Shown in pieces: positions 56,978 to 64,000 of a stretch of 64,000 nt of DNA (position 1 is the stretch's first letter; each line of letters starts with the position of its first letter). A program made the position numbers and the translations under genes. A model generated the notes under the pieces. That model did no database searches. It had not been told where the DNA came from and saw only the letters and a list, made by a program, of their open reading frames with translations. Source of the DNA: an uncultured Duodenibacillus sp. (lineage in GTDB: Bacteria; Pseudomonadota; Gammaproteobacteria; Burkholderiales; Burkholderiaceae_F). Location: positions 124,001 through 188,000 of the forward strand of contig CALXQK010000005.1 in the NCBI GenBank assembly GCA_944390745.1. Direction: 5' to 3'.

Positions 56978-57014
56978 ACCGGCTCCGGTCCCTCAGGGTC
57001 CGGAGACGGTTTTT
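56978..57014 (+). terminator. ppsA terminator
   Basis: ACCG-g-CTCCGG pairs with CCGGAG-a-CGGT (56978-56988 with about 57000-57010) and is followed by TTTTT. It lies 26 bases past the ppsA stop. Confidence 0.75.
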
Positions 57015-57042
57015 GCTTCAGGCGCCGCTGCGGCCGCGCCGG

Positions 57043-58557
57043 TCAGGGCTCCTGGCGCGCGGATTCCTGCGGTCCCCAGGCGCTGAAGTCGTGCCGCAGC
57101 ACGTAGCCAATGCGCGAGACCGCCGAGAGAATCTGGCTTTCGGTATAAAACCCAAAGCCCAGCACCAGGCCCTTTTGCGGGGGATGGTTGTGATAGAAGG
57201 AGCTCAGGTGCCGCGTCTCCACGCCCTGCTCAAGGCAAAGCCGCTGCAGGGCCGCATCGTCGATGTCCTGGTTGTGGAATCGAAAGACGACGTGCATGCC
57301 CTGTTCGCCTGAGGAAAATTCCCCCCAGTCGCCGAACTCGCGCCGGCAGGCGGCCAGAAGGTAGGTTCTGCGGGCTTCGAAGATCTGCCGCATGTGCTTG
57401 ATGTGCGGCTCGTAGAAGCCCTCGTGGATGTACTGCGCCACCGCCGCCTGATAAAGCTCCTGTCCCTGGCGGTCAATGAGCAGCCGCAGCCCTGAAAAGA
57501 GGTCGACGAGCTGCTCGGGCACGATCAGGTACCCAAGGCGCAGTCCGGGGAAGAGCACCTTGGAGAAGGTGCCCACATAGATCACGTTCTCCCCGGTGTC
57601 CATCCCCTGAAGCGAGGGGTAGGGCAGGTTGCCGCCGTAGCGCAGCTCGCTGTCGTAGTCGTCCTCAATGATCCAGGCCCCGGACTCGCACGCCCATCTG
57701 AGCACCTCATGGCGGCGCTTGAGGCTCATCATCATGCCCAGAGGGCATTGGTGCGAGGGCGTGAGATAGACGCCGCGCGCATCGGGAGCCATCGACAGGC
57801 CGGCCTTGAGGTTGAGTCCCTCGGCGTCAATGGGCGTAAAGATGGGCTTGAGGCCGCACAGCTCGGCGGTGCCGTGCAGCAGCGGATAGCCCGGATCCTC
57901 AAAAAGAACCGCGTCTCCGGCATTGAAGAGTCCCAGCAGCGTCATGGTGAGCCCCAGCTGGCTTCCCGAGGTGACGATCACCTGCTCGGGCCTGGCGCGC
58001 ACGCCCCGCAGCCTGCTCGCGATGCGGCAGATTTCCGCCTTGAGGGCGTCGAGTCCCGAGGGGTGCGAGTACACCATGTCGAGCATCGAGCGGCGGTTGA
58101 CGCGCTGCAGGATGGCGGCAAACTCCTTTCCGGGATTGGCCTCGGGCGAGGTGCCGACAATCGCCAGCGGAACGTTCTTTTGCGGCAGCAACTCCTGCAT
58201 GGCGTTGGCCAGCAGCGCCCGGTAGCGGCTCACCGGCTTTTGCGCGGCGTTCTTTTTCTCGCAGATGGGAGGCTGTGCGCGGGCGGGCAGGTCGACCGAG
58301 ACAAAGGAGCCGCGGCTGCGGGCGGTCTTGATGTAGCCCTCGGCAACGAGCAGCGCATATGCCGCATCGACTGTTGCGCGCGCAACGCCCAGGGCCGAGG
58401 CGATTCGCCGAATCGGCATCAGGTTGTCGCCTGGCCTGAGCGCCCCGTTGACGATGGCCTTGATGATGCCGTCGGCAATCTGTCGGTCAAGGGGGATGCC
58501 GCTGCTGCGGTCGAGCGCGATGTCGGCGCGCATGAGTTCGTGCTTGGGGCGAGCCAT
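57043..58557 (-). CDS. MocR/PdxR-family regulator (GntR HTH fused to aminotransferase fold)
   Basis: A 504-residue regulator. The N-terminal winged HTH (about 8-80) reads PIRRIASALGVARATVDAAY. A ~60-residue linker leads to a class I aminotransferase-like domain with the PLP lysine in VGTFSKVLFPGLRLGY and YLTPSHQCPLG. Members use PLP as effector and control vitamin B6, taurine, GABA or amino-acid genes. The ATG at 58557 gives MARPKHELMRADIALDRSSG. It is downstream of and co-directional with ggt, which may or may not be its target. Confidence 0.88.
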   Translation of the reverse strand: MARPKHELMRADIALDRSSGIPLDRQIADGIIKAIVNGALRPGDNLMPIRRIASALGVARATVDAAYALLVAEGYIKTARSRGSFVSVDLPARAQPPICEKKNAAQKPVSRYRALLANAMQELLPQKNVPLAIVGTSPEANPGKEFAAILQRVNRRSMLDMVYSHPSGLDALKAEICRIASRLRGVRARPEQVIVTSGSQLGLTMTLLGLFNAGDAVLFEDPGYPLLHGTAELCGLKPIFTPIDAEGLNLKAGLSMAPDARGVYLTPSHQCPLGMMMSLKRRHEVLRWACESGAWIIEDDYDSELRYGGNLPYPSLQGMDTGENVIYVGTFSKVLFPGLRLGYLIVPEQLVDLFSGLRLLIDRQGQELYQAAVAQYIHEGFYEPHIKHMRQIFEARRTYLLAACRREFGDWGEFSSGEQGMHVVFRFHNQDIDDAALQRLCLEQGVETRHLSSFYHNHPPQKGLVLGFGFYTESQILSAVSRIGYVLRHDFSAWGPQESARQEP

Positions 58558-58702
58558 GGGCGTGAGAAGGGAGAAGAAAGCCTGGGACAGGCGGTTGAGC
58601 TCTGGTTGGGCGGCTGTTTTCAGACCCGGCCGCGCCGAGTCGATCTTAGCCGTTTTTAGGAGGTTTCTGGCCGGGCGTCCTGCACGGGCGCAGAGAAACA
58701 AG

Positions 58703-58739
58703 GACCGGCCGGAGGCGCCTTCAAGCCTTCCGGCCGGTC
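58703..58739 (-). terminator. Hairpin between ggt and the MocR gene
   Basis: GACCGGCCGGA (58703-58713) pairs perfectly over 11 bp with TCCGGCCGGTC (58729-58739). On the minus strand it is followed by CTTGTTTC, a poor T tract. A second hairpin, GTCGTTC/GAACGAC, lies around 58764-58783. Either may end the ggt transcript. Confidence 0.45.
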
Positions 58740-58799
58740 GAGACGAAGGGCGCCGGGGGTCGTTCGTTCATGAACGACTCCCGGAGTTTTCTTCGGGTG

Positions 58800-60488
58800 C
58801 TACCAGGCCGCCACGCAGCCGTCGGTGCGCCATTCCGTGCCGCCGGCGAGCGTGCCGTCTTCGGTGCGGATGATGATTTCACCGCGCCCGAACGAGCTTC
58901 TCTTGGCGTCGTAGCCGATGTCGTGGCCCATCTTCTTGAGCCAGCGAACGTCCTCGGCCGGGAACCCGGGCTCAACAGAGATCTTCATTCCCTTGTCCCA
59001 GCGCCAGCGCGGAGCGTCGAGCGCCTGCTGCGGGTTCATGGCGAAGTCGACCATGTTCATGACGACCTGCACGTGCCCCTGTGGCTGCATGAAGCCGCCC
59101 ATCACGCCGAACGGGCCGACGGCCTTGCCGTCCTTGGTGAGAAAGCCCGGGATGATCGTGTTGTACGGCCGCTTGCCGCCGGCAACGATGTTGGGATGGT
59201 CGGGGTCGAGCGTAAAGCCGCTGGCGCGGTTGTTGAGCGCAATGCCCGTGCCGGGAACAACGACGCCCGAGCCGAAGCCCGAGTAGTTGCTCTGGATGAA
59301 GGAGACCATGTTGCCTTCACCGTCAGCCGTTGCGAGGTACACCGTGCTTGGCACGTCGAAGTTGCTCGCCTTCGGGGGCTGGGCCGTCGTGCCGATGAGC
59401 TTTCTGCGGTTTTCTCCGTAGCTCTTGTCGATCATCTGCGCCACGGGCACCTTTTCAAAGCGCTGGTCGGCGACGTACTTGAGCGAGTCGGCAAAGGCGA
59501 GCTTCATGGCCTCGATCTGCTTGTGGTAGGTCTGGGGATCGCGCTTGTCGAACTTGTAGCCGTCGAGGATGTTGAGCGCCATGAGCGCGGTGATGCCCTG
59601 GCCGTTGGGCGGAATCTCCCAGACGTCGTAGCCGTGGTAGTTGACCTTGATGGGATCCACCCACTCGGGCTCGACCGCCTTGAGGTCCTCCATCGTGATG
59701 AGTCCGCCCGTGGCCCTGGCGGCGGCAACAATCTTCTGCGCGATTTCACCGCTGTAGAAGGCCTCGGCATTGGTCTTGCCGATCAGCTCAAGGGTCCTCG
59801 CATGGTCGGGCAGCTTCCAGAGCGCGCCGGGCTTGGGCAGTTCGCCGTTTTTCGTAAAGACCTTCGCCCACTCCTTGAACTCAGGTCCCTTCTGGGCGAG
59901 GAACTTCGGAGCGCCGTCGTTCCAGAGGAAGGAGACGTTGGGCTGAACGGTGAAGCCGTCGCGGGCGTATGCCACTGCCGGCGCGAGCGTTTCAGAAAGC
60001 GGGAGCTTGCCGAAGCGCCTGGAGAGCACCGCCCAGGTTCTGGGCGCCGCAGGCACCGTGGCGGCGTCCCAGCCGAGCTTGGGAACGGCGTCCTTACCCT
60101 TGAAGTGCTCCGGGGTCATCGCCTTCGGGGCCTTGCCGCTGCCGTTGATGCCGTACATCTTTCCGTTGATCCAGAGGATGGCGAAGTTGTCGCTGCCGAT
60201 GCCGTTTCCGGTGGGTTCAACAACGGTGAGCGCCGCCGCGGTCGCAATGGCCGCGTCGACGGCGTTGCCGCCCTTCTTGAGGATCTCCAGCCCGGCCTGC
60301 GCGGCCAGGGGATTGCCTGTGGCGACCATGCCCTTGCTGCCGAAGACGACGTTGCGCTGAGATGGGTACGGGTAGTAGAGCGCGTCGTTGAGGGGTGCGA
60401 CGGGCGAGGCCGTCTGGGCAAGCGCAATGCCCGAGCACAAAACCGCAGCTCCGAGCGCCGCAAGCTTGATTTGAAAATGCTGCTGCAT
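58800..60488 (-). CDS. ggt: Gamma-glutamyltransferase
   Basis: A periplasmic Ntn-hydrolase that cleaves gamma-glutamyl bonds of glutathione and related peptides. It has 562 residues with a signal peptide (cut near IALAQT, about residue 25). It is self-processed before a threonine, here T382 in PSTVYLATADGEGN, which frees the small subunit. NYSGFGSG and GGKRPYNT follow as the substrate-binding segments. AAGGAGG before the ATG at 60488 is a near-perfect ribosome site. The products would feed amino-acid uptake. Confidence 0.93.
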   Translation of the reverse strand: MQQHFQIKLAALGAAVLCSGIALAQTASPVAPLNDALYYPYPSQRNVVFGSKGMVATGNPLAAQAGLEILKKGGNAVDAAIATAAALTVVEPTGNGIGSDNFAILWINGKMYGINGSGKAPKAMTPEHFKGKDAVPKLGWDAATVPAAPRTWAVLSRRFGKLPLSETLAPAVAYARDGFTVQPNVSFLWNDGAPKFLAQKGPEFKEWAKVFTKNGELPKPGALWKLPDHARTLELIGKTNAEAFYSGEIAQKIVAAARATGGLITMEDLKAVEPEWVDPIKVNYHGYDVWEIPPNGQGITALMALNILDGYKFDKRDPQTYHKQIEAMKLAFADSLKYVADQRFEKVPVAQMIDKSYGENRRKLIGTTAQPPKASNFDVPSTVYLATADGEGNMVSFIQSNYSGFGSGVVVPGTGIALNNRASGFTLDPDHPNIVAGGKRPYNTIIPGFLTKDGKAVGPFGVMGGFMQPQGHVQVVMNMVDFAMNPQQALDAPRWRWDKGMKISVEPGFPAEDVRWLKKMGHDIGYDAKRSSFGRGEIIIRTEDGTLAGGTEWRTDGCVAAW

Positions 60489-60788
60489 TCAAGAACCTCC
60501 TTGTGAAATGAGTGTTCAAATGAGCCTTCCTGGAAAAGCTCCGGGCCGCCTGCGCGATGCCTCCGGAGAACGTCCGGAGTCTTGTCCGGCGCACAAGATA
60601 CGCCGCAGGCAGCTTCGGGGCGTGCCCGACATCGGGTATGCCCGACTGCCAGTTTCCTCTAGGGAGTTTCGGCAGGTTTTGTCATGAAGGGGACGCCCGG
60701 ACGCTGCGCGGTATACTCAGCTCGCGTCCCGGTGAACCACGCATCGCGTTTTGGGGCGCGCAGGACGTTTTGGATGCTTTTTTTTCCT
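60489..60788. other. Divergent region between ggt and the small-protein gene
   Basis: 300 bases without a gene. A TATACT at 60712-60717 is a plausible -10 for the rightward small gene, 72 bases before its start. TTGTCA at 60679-60684 is 27 bases away, too far for a standard -35. Confidence 0.4.
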
Positions 60789-61061
60789 ATGCGTGAGATC
60801 AGACCCCAGGAAGTCGATCGGGTGATGCAGGCGCTGCCGCCCGAGGCGCGGCTTGCGCTCAACACCATGGCCGAGCTGCAGAACCGTCCGGCCGAGGACG
60901 TGCTGCGCGACGAAATCCGGCACTACATCGAGGGCAAGGTTCCGGCCATTGACATTGACGCCGCCATGGAGGGCATCAAGTCCACTGCCTATGAGGCGGG
61001 CTATCTGATCGGGCGGCTGCGCAGCTTTGCGCGGCGCATGAGCGATGACGACGAGGACTGA
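60789..61061 (+). CDS. Small helical protein, possibly DNA-binding
   Basis: A 90-residue protein, no certain family. It is rich in helix: MREIRPQEVDRVMQALPPEA, then ALNTMAELQNRPAEDVLRDE and a second half YEAGYLIGRLRSFARRMSDDDED. The order suggests a small helix-turn-helix or ribbon-helix-helix type, but no strand is clear. The ATG at 60789 is preferred to 60684 because the upstream residues lack structure. It has its own strong terminator, so it is a single-gene unit. Confidence 0.6.
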   Translation: MREIRPQEVDRVMQALPPEARLALNTMAELQNRPAEDVLRDEIRHYIEGKVPAIDIDAAMEGIKSTAYEAGYLIGRLRSFARRMSDDDED

Positions 61062-61105
61062 CAGGTCCTCCCTCCGGCGGCTGCGCCCGAAGCGAGACGC
61101 GCACC

Positions 61106-61143
61106 CTCCTGCGGGCCCGGGCCCGCAGGAGACGGTCTTTTTT
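61106..61143 (+). terminator. Strong terminator with a 26-base perfect palindrome
   Basis: CTCCTGCGGGCCC/GGGCCCGCAGGAG (61106-61131) is a perfect palindrome followed by ACGGTC and TTTTTT. It ends the small-protein gene and lies before the convergent rsgA stop. Confidence 0.7.
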
Positions 61144-61165
61144 CCCAGGACAGCTCTGCGGGGTT

Positions 61166-62110
61166 TTATGGTCTGCGGTTTTTGATTTCGGCCATGAGCG
61201 CGCAGTAAAAGTCGTAGCGCTCGGGGCGAATCTTTCCGTCGGCAAGCGCCGCGCGCACCGAGCAGCCGGGCTCGGCCGTGTGGGTGCAGTTGTAGAAGCG
61301 GCATCCCTCGGCATGGCGCGCGATGTCGGGCATGGCGCCGAGCAGCCCGAGGGCGTCAATGTGGGCCAGACCGAACTCCTGAAAGCCGGGGCTGTCGATC
61401 ACGGCGTTTTCCCTTCCGGCAAACGTGCTCTGATAAAGGGTCGTCGTCGTGGTCGTCTGCTTGCCGAGGTTGAGCGCGTGCGAGTACTCCTGCGTGCGCG
61501 CTGCGGCCTCGGGGCAGAGGGTGTTGAGAATCGTGCTTTTCCCCATTCCCGACTGCCCGACGAGAAGCACGGTCTTTCCGGCGAAGCGCGCGGCGATTTG
61601 CTCGGCGGCCTTCTCGCCGTCGCAGACGGCGCTCACGGCAATCACGTCTTCCCCGCAGTCGTCCTGCATCAGGCGGCAGAAGTCCTCCATGCGCGCGGCG
61701 TCCTCGACAAGGTCGGTCTTGTTGCGGATGAGCAGAACGGGAATGTTCTCGCAGCGGGCCGCAATGACGGCCTTCCAGACAAACCAGGGGTTGAAGGCCG
61801 GCCGCTGGGCAAAGACCACCGCCACCAGGTCGAGGTTGGCGGCGAGCTCCTTGATGCGCCAGGCATCGCTGCGGTACAGAAGGTTTCGCCGCTCGAGCAC
61901 CCGCTCGATGGCGACCACGTTGCCGTGGGGCTCGGAGCACAGGACGTTGTCTCCTGCGACCACGTCGCTCTTCTTGCCGCGGCGGTGGGCTTCAAAGGTT
62001 CGGCCCGAGGCATCGGTCACAAAATGATGCCGGCCGTGCGTGCGGGTGACGCGGGCAGGAAACGTCTGCCCCTCGACCGGGTCCTGCGATTTTTTTGCGG
62101 GTCTGGCCAT
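61166..62110 (-). CDS. rsgA: Small ribosomal subunit biogenesis GTPase RsgA
   Basis: A circularly permuted GTPase that proofreads late 30S assembly. It has 314 residues: an OB-fold N-terminus, G4 NKTDLVED before G1 (GQSGMGKSTILN) as expected for permutation, G3 DSPGFQEFG, and a zinc domain C-x4-C-x-H-x5-C (GCRFYNCTHTAEPGC). It starts 23 bases after the M48-like gene stop, and the two probably form an operon. Confidence 0.95.
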   Translation of the reverse strand: MARPAKKSQDPVEGQTFPARVTRTHGRHHFVTDASGRTFEAHRRGKKSDVVAGDNVLCSEPHGNVVAIERVLERRNLLYRSDAWRIKELAANLDLVAVVFAQRPAFNPWFVWKAVIAARCENIPVLLIRNKTDLVEDAARMEDFCRLMQDDCGEDVIAVSAVCDGEKAAEQIAARFAGKTVLLVGQSGMGKSTILNTLCPEAAARTQEYSHALNLGKQTTTTTTLYQSTFAGRENAVIDSPGFQEFGLAHIDALGLLGAMPDIARHAEGCRFYNCTHTAEPGCSVRAALADGKIRPERYDFYCALMAEIKNRRP

Positions 62111-62133
62111 AAGGCGAAGGTCTCGAAAGGACG

Positions 62134-63597
62134 TCAGGCGGTCATGGAAAAGCCGCGGCGGCGAAGGTTTGCCGCCTCGCGCAGCTTCTCGCTCTTGAGC
62201 TGCACGCGCAGCGCGAGCCGCTCATCGCGCGCAGCGCGCTCTCTGGCGAGCGCCTCATTGTAGAGCGCCGCGCGCGCCCGCATTTCGTCCTGGGCGGCGT
62301 TGGCCGTGTGGCGCCGGTCGCGCTTTTCGGCAAGCAGCGCCGCCTCAATGCGGTGCGTCACATGCGGCCTGCGATGATTGGCCAGAGAGTAGAAGCGGTT
62401 CGGAGTCAGGGTGCGCCGGAAGTCCCGGTGCAGCTTGGCCAGGGCGCGCGCCAGGGGCTTGGCGCCGACGGCCGTCACGGCATAGGCATCCTCGTCAAAG
62501 TCGAGCATGCGGGTGAAGCCGTGCACGAAAAAGACCGCCGGGTACAGGAACACGGGAACCACGGTGATCAGAAGCACAAACAAAAGCGCCGGGTTGACCG
62601 TGCCGTCCGTGAGCGCAAGTGAAGGCTCGATGTTGAGGGCCTCGTAAAAGAAGCTGTGTTCGGCAAGCCAGGCATATCCCCACCAGAACAGGCCCGTGAG
62701 GGTGCAGAAAAACGTCAGGCGCGCAGCGTTGTGCCAGCGGTTGACGCGTCCCACCGCGCAGGCGGCGACGGCCAGAATCTCCTCATCGGCGAGCTTTTCA
62801 ATCACGTGATTGAAGATCACCAGGCGAGCCCGCCCCGGGCGGCTTGCAAAGATGGCGTTGCCGTGACGCCAGCTCTGCGGGCGTGCGGCCGTGCAGATTT
62901 CCGCGTTCGAGCGCCCGAGCGCCTTGAGAAGCTTGGTGAGCTTGTCCTTGAGCGGCCCGTCGGCAAGAGGCCTGACGTCGCTTGAAAACGCAATGAACCA
63001 GTTGGGCGCGGCGATGATCTTCCAGAAGTACCAGCAGAAGGTGAGAAAGAATGCAAACACCCACCAGTGATACGAGGCCGAGACGCAGATGAAGGAAAAA
63101 GCGCACACGACGGGCAGGGCGGTAAACCAGCCGACGACGAGCTCGCGGATGCGGCGCAGAATCCAGACGTGCGAGGGAGTCTTTTCAAAGCCGTAGCGCT
63201 CGTTGATGCGAAAGTCGCGCCACCAGGCCACCGGCATGTCGATGATCGCCAGCAGCAGCGTGATCGAGGCAATCAGGATGCACTGGCTTGCCAGCCCCCG
63301 GCCGCTGACGGCCGTGATGCCGGCAAGAATGACGCTCAGCCCCCCGCCGAAGGTCAGCAGCACGGCAATGGCCGCGCCCAGAAGGGCGTTGACGAGGTCG
63401 CACTGCAGCAGCTCCCCGGAGTAGTCCACCGCCTTGCGGTGCTCCGCAAGCGAGATCCGGAAGCGAAATGCCGCCGGAACAATGTTGGCGGAGGCCTCGG
63501 AGGTGCGGACTTCAAAAATGGTCAGACACGTGTGCACGCACACGTAGAACACCACGAGGGCGACAAAAAATGCATTGAGTAGGGACGCAGTGTCCAT
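62134..63597 (-). CDS. Ste24/M48-like membrane protein lacking the zinc-protease motif
   Basis: A 487-residue multi-pass protein that aligns along its whole length with M48 (Ste24-type) endopeptidases. Visible are several N-terminal helices, INERYGFEKTPSHVW, RSNAEICTAARPQSWRHGNA, and RLVIFNHVIEKLADEEILAV. The active-site HExxH should follow; here residues 280-284 read CAVGR, so both zinc histidines and the catalytic glutamate are gone. FDEDAYA later takes the place of the usual EFEADxxA. It is therefore probably not a protease. It lies between rsgA and orn, where betaproteobacteria normally carry an M48 gene. Confidence 0.85.
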   Translation of the reverse strand: MDTASLLNAFFVALVVFYVCVHTCLTIFEVRTSEASANIVPAAFRFRISLAEHRKAVDYSGELLQCDLVNALLGAAIAVLLTFGGGLSVILAGITAVSGRGLASQCILIASITLLLAIIDMPVAWWRDFRINERYGFEKTPSHVWILRRIRELVVGWFTALPVVCAFSFICVSASYHWWVFAFFLTFCWYFWKIIAAPNWFIAFSSDVRPLADGPLKDKLTKLLKALGRSNAEICTAARPQSWRHGNAIFASRPGRARLVIFNHVIEKLADEEILAVAACAVGRVNRWHNAARLTFFCTLTGLFWWGYAWLAEHSFFYEALNIEPSLALTDGTVNPALLFVLLITVVPVFLYPAVFFVHGFTRMLDFDEDAYAVTAVGAKPLARALAKLHRDFRRTLTPNRFYSLANHRRPHVTHRIEAALLAEKRDRRHTANAAQDEMRARAALYNEALARERAARDERLALRVQLKSEKLREAANLRRRGFSMTA

Positions 63598-63758
63598 GAC
63601 AGGGTGTTGCTCGACAACAATAAAGACAACCCCTAAGGATAGCGGGTTCGGAAGCGCTCGAGGGCGTGGGCGGGCGAAATTCGCCGCGGCGGCATGCCGA
63701 GCCCGGCCGCGCGGTCTAAACTCACGACACCCTCAAAAAAATTCTTCCAAAGTTTCCT

Positions 63759-64000
63759 ATGACGACAACAATTGAAAAGGATCCCCGCTACAGCGACAGC
63801 AACCTCATCTGGGTCGACATGGAGATGACCGGGCTGCAGCCCGAGGTCAACTGCGTCATTGAGATTGCGGCGGTGATCACCGACGCACAGCTCAACATCC
63901 TGCATGAGTGCCCGGTCATTGCCGTTCATCAAAGCGAGCGCATCATGCGCAGCATGGACGCCTGGAACACCGCCACGCACGGCCGCTCGGGGCTCATCGA
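63759..64000 (+). CDS. orn: Oligoribonuclease (5' part, runs off the window)
   Basis: DEDD-family 3'-5' exonuclease that degrades 2-5-base RNA. The first 80 residues are present: [20 protein letters not shown], the first metal motif WVDMEMTGL, and [10 protein letters not shown]. The gene is divergent from the M48-like gene. The stop lies beyond the window edge. Confidence 0.95.
   Translation, partial: MTTTIEKDPRYSDSNLIWVDMEMTGLQPEVNCVIEIAAVITDAQLNILHECPVIAVHQSERIMRSMDAWNTATHGRSGLI

Overview
The window is GC-rich, densely coded chromosomal DNA, mostly housekeeping. The gene content points to a betaproteobacterium of the Burkholderiales: the orn / M48-like / rsgA block, divergent ppsR/ppsA, a YceF-type Maf and a DUF177 (YceD) gene. 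The anaerobic class III ribonucleotide reductase fits a host-associated anaerobe or microaerophile such as a Sutterellaceae member. That family assignment is inference from content, not a database result.

Layout. 1-2500: a terminator of an off-window gene, then a UmuD-like S24 protein with a long DNA-binding-like N-terminus, divergent from umuC. 2600-6430: rluC, a HAD phosphatase, an RsmI-like methyltransferase, maf (yceF) and DUF177. 6458-9711: a small acidic protein, a large tyrosine recombinase and an unknown protein. 9757-16002: a TtrS-like sensor kinase with no regulator nearby, argG, a CDF metal exporter and rng. 16003-17244: a long non-coding stretch with a candidate structured RNA (- strand) and the nrdD control region. 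17245-20443: the class III ribonucleotide reductase operon, in which the glycyl-radical domain is a separate 58-residue gene between nrdD and nrdG. 20456-23865: a decay zone with an AAA ATPase pseudogene and a truncated, frameshifted adhesin. 23940-27776: a CadA-type P-type ATPase, a DUF2569-like membrane protein and a MerR/CadR regulator. 27914-34000: an aldo/keto reductase, two unknown proteins, an orphan LysR regulator and nnr. 34508-44149: purL, a LysE exporter, a second DUF2569-like protein, trpF, a PIN protein and acnA. 44628-51891: a peptide-type ABC importer operon ending in a phosphodiesterase. 52028-64000: mdh, ppsR/ppsA, a MocR regulator, ggt, a small protein, rsgA, an M48-like protein without its zinc motif, and the start of orn.

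How the genes work together: NrdD, its separate radical subunit and NrdG would make deoxynucleotides without oxygen. PpsA, PpsR, Mdh and AcnA serve gluconeogenesis and TCA reactions. The ABC importer, Ggt and a LysE-type exporter suggest reliance on peptides and amino acids. CadA with its MerR protein, and the CDF protein, handle metal efflux. The most notable points are the split NrdD, the UmuD-repressor fusion facing umuC, the candidate RNA upstream of nrdD, the M48 protein lacking HExxH, and the ATPase pseudogene whose lesions can be read base by base.
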